Source: Chloroflexota bacterium (lineage in GTDB: Bacteria > Chloroflexota > Anaerolineae > Anaerolineales > Anaerolineaceae). From it: 33,831 nucleotides of DNA. The stretch spans positions 1 to 33,831 of the forward strand of contig JAAZKE010000073.1 in NCBI GenBank assembly GCA_012799995.1, given 5' to 3'. The position numbers and the translations under genes were made by a program. Below the pieces are notes generated by a model. That model ran no database searches. It saw nothing but the letters and a program-made list of their open reading frames with translations, and had not been told where the DNA came from. Positions 23,913 through 30,532 of the stretch are shown here, in pieces; position 1 is the first letter of the stretch; every line of letters begins with the position of its first letter.

Positions 23913-24497
23913 ATGGCAAGAAATTGGGTTGACGTAAAAAATGAAATTGAAATGGAGCTGGATGCTATTTGGTATCATGAGCCCATCGAGGTTACGCTGA
24001 GCAAAAAAGGTATTTTCCCCGGCGGTGCAGGCAAATTACATAACAACTACTTCGGTAATCTGTTCTTTCAAATTTCTGAATTGCAAGGACTTGGACCGTA
24101 CATCATTGAACCGCTGTTTTATCAATCACTGGCGGACGACACTTTTACGGTGGAACATCTGAAAAAGATGTTCATATTTACTTATTACCGCAAATGTAAG
24201 TTGTTGGGCGATGAGGATGGAGAAGGATGTCCTGCTGCATGGTTCAATCTTCCAAAAGCCTGGAAATTCTATAACCATGTTGTGGAGAGTTTCGACAGCA
24301 TTGATAATAAGACAGACTTTAAAGATCTTATGTGGAGTTGGTTTGCTTATTTAACAAGGATGTACCGTTGGTTCCACACAGTATTTCCATGGGAAGTCTG
24401 TGGTCAATTGATGCCGTGTATTTCTTCTGTTGCCGATGCTGAAAAAATAGTGGAACTGGCAAAGCAAGCTGATGTCGTCCTTCATGCCGACATATAG
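23913..24497 (+). CDS. Cucumopine-synthase C-terminal-like helical bundle protein
   Basis: The 194-residue soluble protein shows the features I recall for the C-terminal helical bundle of cucumopine synthase and its bacterial relatives. It opens with 'E-I-E-x-E-x-D-A-I-W-x-x-E-P', then GIFPGGAGKLHNNYFGNLFF, a mid-region VEHLKKMF, and YLTRMYRWFHTVFPWEVCG, resembling 'x-x-N/T-R-x-x-x-W-x-H...FPW-x-x-G'. Cucumopine synthase condenses histidine with 2-oxoglutarate non-oxidatively. Whether this protein does similar chemistry is an inference. Directly upstream is a cyclophilin-like DUF3830 gene with a three-base gap. Together the pair looks like the two domains of the enzyme on separate chains. Downstream lies a Dpp-type importer, a natural partner for an opine- or peptide-like compound. 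Confidence 0.58.
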   Translation: MARNWVDVKNEIEMELDAIWYHEPIEVTLSKKGIFPGGAGKLHNNYFGNLFFQISELQGLGPYIIEPLFYQSLADDTFTVEHLKKMFIFTYYRKCKLLGDEDGEGCPAAWFNLPKAWKFYNHVVESFDSIDNKTDFKDLMWSWFAYLTRMYRWFHTVFPWEVCGQLMPCISSVADAEKIVELAKQADVVLHADI

Positions 24498-24552
24498 CAT
24501 TTAGCTAAACCTGATAATTAATTAAGAAATATTTTTATCTGTAACTGATCTT

Positions 24553-24569
24553 ATGTTTTGTAAAAACAT
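24553..24569. promoter_or_regulatory. Perfect palindrome before the binding-protein gene
   Basis: ATGTTTTgtaAAAACAT is a perfect 7+3+7 palindrome about 50 bases before the binding-protein ATG. Its size suits a dimeric regulator. No clear promoter accompanies it, and an RNA-level role is also possible. Confidence 0.35.
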
Positions 24570-24617
24570 TCGGTTAGTGGCTTGAAAACAACTTAATAGT
24601 ACGAATAGGAAAATCTA

Positions 24618-26165
24618 ATGAAAAAACTGTCATATCTTTTTTCTGTAATAACCTTGATGGTTACTATCGTCATAATCGGCGTATTGTTTACTTCAACTGA
24701 AGCCTTGGCAGCTCAACCTGAAGGTCAGAATAAAACTCCTAAAGACAAAATTGTCTTTTCTACGAGACTTGACTTTACAACAATGGATGTAACAAATACA
24801 CCCTCTACAATCACCAAGAGCGTCTATCATTCAGTATATAACACACTGGTGGAAAAGGATGTCGCTACGAATGAGATAATTCCGGCGTTAGCGGAATCAT
24901 GGACTATGGACTCACCAACTGAGTATTCCTTTATCCTTCGTCAAGGCGTCAAATTCCATGATGGCTCGGATTTTACTTCAGCGGATGTAAAATTTACTTA
25001 TGAAAGAGCTTTAGAGCATAATAGCAGTAAATCTAAGCTTGCTTCACTGGCCAGTATTGAGCTTGATGGAGATTATGCCCTTAAGATTGTTCTGAAGCAG
25101 CCAAATATGGACTTCTTGGATATTATTACTGATCCGACTCTATCAATTCTGTCCAAAAACGCTTTTGAGGCGTTGGGCGATGAAAAAGGTATCCAGCAGG
25201 GAACTGGGCCTTATAAATATAAAGAATGGGATCAGGGATCCTATCTGGATTTAGAAGCTAATGATGAATATTGGGGAGGTAAACCAGCGACTAATGAGCT
25301 TCGTCTCCAGTACATTTCTGAGAGTTCTTCCCGGTTAATTGCTGTTAAAACCGGTGAAATGGATTTTATACAGGATCCTCCATTGTCAGAACTAGCGAAT
25401 ATCAAGGCAGACAGCTCTCTGAAATTGCTCACTTATCCCAGCGCATCCGTAGAACTCCTTTTCTTTAACACGAAGCAACCACCCATGGATAATCCGGATG
25501 TTCGTAGAGCAATTGAATATGCTTTAAATCGTCAGGATATCGTTGATGGCGTATTTCTGGGAAACGCTATCCCCAACAACAATATTATGCATTCAAGCAA
25601 TGCATATTATTCTGAGATTGAATCGGTTGATCAAGATATTGAGAAGGCAAAGGAATTACTTGCCAAAGCAGGTTATGCTGATGGATTTGAATTGACTCTT
25701 ATTAGCAATTCCTCTCCCGATTCCCAAGCGATTTGTACGATTGTCCAAGCTCAACTTGACGAAATTGGCATTACTGTAAAATATGAACCACTGGAGAACG
25801 CGACACATACAACGGTTGCGAAAAGCGGCGAAGGCTACCATATGGATAGCTGCCAATGGAGTGGGTATGCCTTTGGTCCTGATTTAGGAATCCGTGAACT
25901 CATCTATTCCAGCGGGAGCAACAACTATGCCCATTATTCCGATGCCAAGATGGATCAGATGATTGACGATGCAATCAAAATTGAAGATAAGTCTGAACGT
26001 ATAGCAGCGTACAAGGCGATTGAGGAATATTCAGAAGATGTTATGGTTGTTTACCCAATTTGTGTGAAGAACTATACTTTTGTAAGCGGAATCAATGTTG
26101 AAGATATTCCTCAACCCAACGGTCCGATTATGAACTATAGAAATCTCGTATCCTACTCAGAATAA
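24618..26165 (+). CDS. Family 5 extracellular solute-binding protein (Dpp/Opp/opine-type)
   Basis: The 515-residue receptor captures ligand for the ABC importer encoded downstream. It has a cleavable signal peptide (~31 residues, ending EALA-A) but no lipobox cysteine, so it should be a free periplasmic or secreted protein rather than a lipoprotein. Family 5 features are clear: PALAESWTMDSPTEYSFILR, GVKFHDGSDFTSADVKFTYE (the family signature), GTGPYKYKEWDQGSYL and NPDVRRAIEYALNRQDIVDG. Ligand (dipeptide, oligopeptide, opine or other) cannot be told from sequence. The preceding gene pair hints at an opine-like or modified amino-acid compound. It is followed by a large hairpin and then the permease genes. 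Confidence 0.85.
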   Translation: MKKLSYLFSVITLMVTIVIIGVLFTSTEALAAQPEGQNKTPKDKIVFSTRLDFTTMDVTNTPSTITKSVYHSVYNTLVEKDVATNEIIPALAESWTMDSPTEYSFILRQGVKFHDGSDFTSADVKFTYERALEHNSSKSKLASLASIELDGDYALKIVLKQPNMDFLDIITDPTLSILSKNAFEALGDEKGIQQGTGPYKYKEWDQGSYLDLEANDEYWGGKPATNELRLQYISESSSRLIAVKTGEMDFIQDPPLSELANIKADSSLKLLTYPSASVELLFFNTKQPPMDNPDVRRAIEYALNRQDIVDGVFLGNAIPNNNIMHSSNAYYSEIESVDQDIEKAKELLAKAGYADGFELTLISNSSPDSQAICTIVQAQLDEIGITVKYEPLENATHTTVAKSGEGYHMDSCQWSGYAFGPDLGIRELIYSSGSNNYAHYSDAKMDQMIDDAIKIEDKSERIAAYKAIEEYSEDVMVVYPICVKNYTFVSGINVEDIPQPNGPIMNYRNLVSYSE

Positions 26166-26232
26166 TCTTCTTCTGAGGGAAAACGAATATGTTTAAGCCG
26201 AGAAAGTAACTGTAATCTAATTGAGAATAACC

Positions 26233-26285
26233 TCCTGTTCAGCTTGCAGCAATAACCTAAAATCTCTGTTGGAAGCTGAACAGGA
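26233..26285 (+). terminator. Large hairpin between binding-protein and permease genes (attenuator/processing stem)
   Basis: A perfect 13-base-pair stem TCCTGTTCAGCTT/AAGCTGAACAGGA encloses 27 bases and is followed by AATTTTATAAAA. Hairpins in this position often stabilise or partly terminate the upstream message, so that more binding protein than membrane components is made. Confidence 0.55.
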
Positions 26286-26365
26286 AATTTTATAAAACTC
26301 AGAAGATTTGTTTTTTAATGATATTTACTTAGTCTAATAGCAGGAATTAATAACTGGGAGGAAAA

Positions 26366-27295
26366 TTGTATCGCTATATAATAAAAAGAGTTCTATTGTT
26401 GATACCCATCTTGATTGCTGTATCTTTTATCGTTTTTTTTATAGTCGATCTGGCTCCCGGTGATTCCATTGACGCTGTCTTTGGTAACGAATTGAGCACA
26501 GAAGATAAAGAAACCATGAGAGAGGAAATGGGATACAACGATTCTCTACTTGTTCGTTACGCCCGCTACATTGGGAATGTATTTAAAGGTGATATGGGCA
26601 TGTCTGTGTTGTTTAAAAAACCGGCATTGGAATTGTACTTAAATCGTGTCCCTGCAACATTGAAGCTGGCTTTTTGGGGAATCTTTATTGCCTTGATTAT
26701 TGCTATTCCTTTGGGTGTTATTTCGGCAATACATCAGAATACATTTATCGATACTTTAAGCACAATACTGGGCTTATTGGGGATGTCCATGCCGAGTTTC
26801 TGGTTTGGCTTACTGATGATAATATTATTTTCACTTAAATTGGGTTGGTTGCCTTCTTTTGGAAATGAAGGAAGAGGTTCTATAATCATGCCTGCATTAA
26901 CTGTGGGTGTTGGGCAGGCAGCCTTATTAATGAGAACTACCAGATCTTCTATGCTGGAAGTAATACGTCAGGATTACATAAGAACAGCGCGGGCTAAAGG
27001 TGTGAAAGAAGGAGTAGTCATTTATAAACATGCACTACGAAATGCTCTGATACCGATTATCACTGCTGCTGGAACACAGTTAGGAATAGCTTTGGGGGGA
27101 ACAGTCGTTGTGGAAAGTGTTTTTGCTTGGCCAGGTGTCGGAAAATTGACAATCGATGCGTTTAATGCGCGAGATACCACTTTAGTAGTTGGTTGCTTAA
27201 TATTGACAACAGCACTTTCAAGCGTGTTGATGATGTTTATTGACATCATCTATGCCTTTGTGGACCCTAGAATCAAAGCCAGATATTCGAGATGA
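26366..27295 (+). CDS. Dipeptide/oligopeptide ABC transporter permease (DppB-like)
   Basis: The 309-residue inner-membrane protein has the DppB pattern: a first helix in YIIKRVLLLIPILIAVSFIV, then APGDSIDAVFG, about six membrane helices, and the EAA loop IRTARAKGVKEGVVIYKHAL with RNALIPIITAAG, which contacts the ATPases. The start is TTG at 26366 with GGGAGGA just upstream; no ATG fits the conserved N-terminus. It ends one base before the next ribosome site. With the DppC-like partner it forms the membrane channel of the importer. Confidence 0.88.
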   Translation: MYRYIIKRVLLLIPILIAVSFIVFFIVDLAPGDSIDAVFGNELSTEDKETMREEMGYNDSLLVRYARYIGNVFKGDMGMSVLFKKPALELYLNRVPATLKLAFWGIFIALIIAIPLGVISAIHQNTFIDTLSTILGLLGMSMPSFWFGLLMIILFSLKLGWLPSFGNEGRGSIIMPALTVGVGQAALLMRTTRSSMLEVIRQDYIRTARAKGVKEGVVIYKHALRNALIPIITAAGTQLGIALGGTVVVESVFAWPGVGKLTIDAFNARDTTLVVGCLILTTALSSVLMMFIDIIYAFVDPRIKARYSR

Positions 27296-27307
27296 GGAGT
27301 GATAAAG

Positions 27308-28183
27308 GTGAAAGGATTAAGAAAGGAAAGAGGGAGTTCCGGATTTTGGGGAGAAGTCCTAAAAGAGTTTAAAAAGAATAAAGGAGCAGTTACTGGATTC
27401 ATAGTCTTTTCCTTGATTGTGCTTGTGGCTGTTTTAGCTGTATTCTTGTTAGATTATAAAACCCAAATCACAAAGATTAATATACCGGAAGCATTACAGC
27501 CATCGTCATGGAAACATCCATTTGGAACTGACCAATTTGGACGTGATATTTTAAACAGAATATTGTATGGCGCTCATTATTCCCTATTGATTGGTTTGTG
27601 TGCAGTTACTATTTCTACAGCTATAGGTTCGATGCTGGGTATTATTGCGGGGTATTTCGGTGGATTAGTTGAAACTATTATCATGCGTACGATGGATGTT
27701 ATTAGTCCTATTCCGAGCGTGTTATTGGCAATTTGTATTGCTTCTGCATTTGGACAGAGTTTGATTTCACTTATGCTGGCTGTTGGTATAGTAACGGTTC
27801 CGGCTTTTGCCCGGGTAGCCAGGGCGAGCGTGATGAGCGTTCGAGAGGAAGAATATATAGAGGCAGCCAAAGCCATAGGCGCTTCGGATATCAACATTAT
27901 TGTAAAACATGTTATCCCTAATTCTTTACCGCCTATCCTTGTCCAAGCGACGATGCGTGTAGCATCGGCAATTATTGTGGGATCTTCACTAAGTTTTTTA
28001 GGACTTGGCGTTCCTGCACCAAAGCCGGAATGGGGTGGTATGTTAGCTCAAGGTAGAAGCTTTCTCAATACCAGTACCAATATGACGTTATATCCAGGTC
28101 TTGCCATAATGATAACTGTGCTTGCTATAAACCTAATTGGTGACGGTGTAAGAGATGCAATGGATCCCAAATTGAAGCGATAA
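27308..28183 (+). CDS. Dipeptide/oligopeptide ABC transporter permease (DppC-like)
   Basis: The 291-residue permease has the DppC N-terminal cytosolic segment and first helix (GFIVFSLIVLVAVLAVFLL), the conserved HPFGTDQFGRDILNRILYGA and a DppC-type core of five helices. The EAA loop reads YIEAAKAIGASDINIIVKHV, followed by IPNSLPPILVQATMR, and the end is GDGVRDAMDPKLKR. Two GTG starts are possible. The one at 27308 has GAGGAG eight bases before it, while the one at 27299 overlaps that ribosome site, so 27308 is chosen. It follows the DppB-like gene by 12 bases. Confidence 0.88.
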   Translation: MKGLRKERGSSGFWGEVLKEFKKNKGAVTGFIVFSLIVLVAVLAVFLLDYKTQITKINIPEALQPSSWKHPFGTDQFGRDILNRILYGAHYSLLIGLCAVTISTAIGSMLGIIAGYFGGLVETIIMRTMDVISPIPSVLLAICIASAFGQSLISLMLAVGIVTVPAFARVARASVMSVREEEYIEAAKAIGASDINIIVKHVIPNSLPPILVQATMRVASAIIVGSSLSFLGLGVPAPKPEWGGMLAQGRSFLNTSTNMTLYPGLAIMITVLAINLIGDGVRDAMDPKLKR

Positions 28184-28193
28184 GGTTGGATAT

Positions 28194-29195
28194 ATGGTGA
28201 AAGAAAAATTGGTGTTGGAAATCAACGATCTTGTTGTAAATTATGAAACCGACAATGGAACTGTGCATGCAGTTAACGGGATCAACCTGAAATTAAAACA
28301 GAAACAATCAGTTGGAATTGTAGGAGAAACCGGTGCTGGAAAAACGACTACTGCGTTAGCGATTCTCAATCTGATACCACAACCCACAGGTATTATTAAA
28401 AATGGGACAATTATTGTGGATGGCAAGAATATGCTTACCATATCAGAAAGCGATCTGAGAATGATGCGGGGCAAGGGTGTTTCCATGATTTTTCAAGATC
28501 CCATGACTGCTTTAAATCCTGTGTTTACTATCGGTGAGCAAATTGCAGAAAGCGTCCGTATTCACGAGGGAGTAAGCAATAAAGATGCGATGCAAAGAGC
28601 TATTGAAATGTTGGAAATAGTCGGTATTGATAAAGACAGAGCTTATGATTATCCTCATCAGCTTTCTGGTGGTATGAAGCAGCGCGTTGTGATCGCTATC
28701 GCGTTAGCATGCCAGGCAAAGCTTCTTATTGCTGATGAACCAACAACTGCCCTCGATGTTACGATACAAGCTCAAGTATTAGAACTGATTCGTTCTTATC
28801 GTGAAAAATACGATACAGCGATGATATTAATCACACATGATCTGGGAATTGTGGCCGAAACTTGTGATGAAGTAGCGGTTATGTATGCAGGTGTTATTGT
28901 GGAATATGGTACCCTGGAAGATATCTTTAATCGAACTAAACATCCCTACACAGAAGGTTTGTTCAATTCGTTGCCCAATATTATTGAGCGACGATCCAAA
29001 TTGACTCCGATCCCTGGAATGGTTCTGGACCCAACGATATTACCGGATGGTTGCGTCTTTGCAGACAGATGTTCTTATGTTATCGATACTTGCAGAACAA
29101 CATTTCAAAAAGATATAGCAGTATCCGATACGCACATAGTTCGTTGTTCGAGATATCAAGAACCAGGCTTTAATATTAAAAGGATGATAGCGTAA
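28194..29195 (+). CDS. Dipeptide/oligopeptide ABC transporter ATPase (DppD-like)
   Basis: The 333-residue ATPase has Walker A GETGAGKTT, Q-loop MIFQDPMTALNPVF, signature QLSGGMKQRV, Walker B LLIADEPTTALDVT and H-loop LITHDLGIV. The C-terminal oligopeptide-transporter extension contains HPYTEGLFNSLP and four cysteines (CVFADRC..., CRTT, VRC), the arrangement reported to hold an Fe-S cluster in Dpp/Opp ATPases. It starts 10 bases after the DppC-like gene and shares one base with the DppF-like start (TAATG), so the two ATPases are made together. Confidence 0.9.
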   Translation: MVKEKLVLEINDLVVNYETDNGTVHAVNGINLKLKQKQSVGIVGETGAGKTTTALAILNLIPQPTGIIKNGTIIVDGKNMLTISESDLRMMRGKGVSMIFQDPMTALNPVFTIGEQIAESVRIHEGVSNKDAMQRAIEMLEIVGIDKDRAYDYPHQLSGGMKQRVVIAIALACQAKLLIADEPTTALDVTIQAQVLELIRSYREKYDTAMILITHDLGIVAETCDEVAVMYAGVIVEYGTLEDIFNRTKHPYTEGLFNSLPNIIERRSKLTPIPGMVLDPTILPDGCVFADRCSYVIDTCRTTFQKDIAVSDTHIVRCSRYQEPGFNIKRMIA

Positions 29196-30145
29196 TGAGT
29201 GAACCGATTCTTCAAGTTAAGAAATTAAATAAGTATTTTAAAACCAAAAGAGGTTTGCTTCATGCTGTTGATGGAGTATCCTTTGATCTTGAATTTGGGA
29301 AAACCTTAGGCGTTGTAGGCGAATCCGGTTGTGGAAAATCAACACTCGGACGAACGATCATTCGTCTTCTTGAACCTACTGGCGGAGAAATATATTTTGA
29401 AGGAAAGGATATTACAAAGCTTAAAGGCAAAGCTTTGATCAATTTCAGAAAGAACATTCAAATGGTGTTTCAGGACCCATTTTCTTCTCTGGATCCACGA
29501 ATGAGCGTTGGTCAGATTATTGCTGAACCGATTAATTTACACAAGCTTGCTAAGGATAAGGAAGATGTAGAGCGGCGAACGCTTGAGTTAATGGATACGG
29601 TGGGACTAGCTCAACGGTGGTATGGCAGCTACCCTCACCAATTGGATGGCGGAAGGAGACAGCGTATAGGTATTGCGCGCGCATTGGCTTTAAAGCCTAA
29701 GATGATTATCTGCGACGAACCAGTATCAGCGTTGGATGTTTCCATTCAAGCTCAAATACTTAATCTTCTTAAAGAACTTCAGGAGACGCGAAACATTTCT
29801 TACTTATTTATAACCCATGATCTCTCTGTGGTTTACAATTTTTCTGACGATATAGCTGTCATGTATTTAGGTAAATTAGTTGAAAAAGCACCTGCTGAGG
29901 AACTTTTTCGGAATCCGATTCATCCATACACAAAAGCTTTGCTGTCCGCCATACCCGTTCCGGACATCAATAAAAAAAGGCAGAGGATCATTCTAGAAGG
30001 TGAGGTCTTTTCTCCGATCAATTTGCCTGATGAATGCAGATTTAGGGCGAGATGCAATTTAAGATTTGACATGTGCGCTAAACACGAGCCAGAACTTAAA
30101 GAAGTTGAACCTAATCATTTTGTTGCTTGCTGGGCTAATAATTGA
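29195..30145 (+). CDS. Dipeptide/oligopeptide ABC transporter ATPase (DppF-like)
   Basis: The 316-residue partner ATPase has Walker [11 protein letters not shown]-loop [14 protein letters not shown], Walker [16 protein letters not shown]-loop FITHDLSVV and the C-terminal [15 protein letters not shown] with [14 protein letters not shown]. The signature is LDGGRRQR instead of LSGGQRQR: Ser to Asp and Gln to Arg changes within the motif that contacts ATP of the other subunit. This makes an asymmetric pair of ATP sites likely. It is the last gene of the importer. The following 387 bases separate it from the ygfK-like gene, which has its own promoter. Confidence 0.88.
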   Translation: MSEPILQVKKLNKYFKTKRGLLHAVDGVSFDLEFGKTLGVVGESGCGKSTLGRTIIRLLEPTGGEIYFEGKDITKLKGKALINFRKNIQMVFQDPFSSLDPRMSVGQIIAEPINLHKLAKDKEDVERRTLELMDTVGLAQRWYGSYPHQLDGGRRQRIGIARALALKPKMIICDEPVSALDVSIQAQILNLLKELQETRNISYLFITHDLSVVYNFSDDIAVMYLGKLVEKAPAEELFRNPIHPYTKALLSAIPVPDINKKRQRIILEGEVFSPINLPDECRFRARCNLRFDMCAKHEPELKEVEPNHFVACWANN

Positions 30146-30262
30146 TTTAGAGATTGGGATGATTCTATAAGTATGACAACAAACTTTGATTAAAAAAAGA
30201 CATCGTTCCAAAATACATTCGATTGTTCACTATTGAATACTTTCCAACGATTACTGACAAAA

Positions 30263-30365
30263 ATTGTTCATACAATCGTGCAGATTTCGGTTTGGTTTAA
30301 TTTTTTACTGTCAATTGTCAGACAAAAGAAGTGACAAAAATCTGAGCCGAAAGGTTGTTAGACAA
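30263..30365. promoter_or_regulatory. Cluster of three TTGT/ACAA palindromes (operator-like)
   Basis: ATTGTtcatACAAT (30263-30276), TTGTCaGACAA (30315-30325) and TTGTtagACAA (30355-30365) lie in the gap before the ygfK-like gene. The last two are 40 bases apart centre to centre, close to four helical turns. GT-N3-AC cores are typical of GntR-family (FadR-type) binding sites. The last site ends 12 bases before the predicted -35. The rest of 30146-30532 shows no gene. Confidence 0.5.
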
Positions 30366-30377
30366 TAGCCAAATTGT

Positions 30378-30406
30378 TTGCATTTTCATGATTCAAATGA
30401 TAAACT
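30378..30406 (+). promoter_or_regulatory. Promoter of the ygfK-like gene
   Basis: TTGCAT (30378-30383), a 17-base spacer and TAAACT (30401-30406), preceded by TGA as an extended -10, give a plausible promoter with a ~120-base leader. It lies directly downstream of the palindrome cluster. Confidence 0.4.
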
Positions 30407-30532
30407 TTTTCTATACCTAAACCTGAATAGTTTCGTTCACATAGGATTAAAAGGCATTAAGATCTTGTTTGAACAGATACACGGTTTATTTCTAATTAGA
30501 TTAATTTGAATCAAATAAAGGAGATGTTGCAT

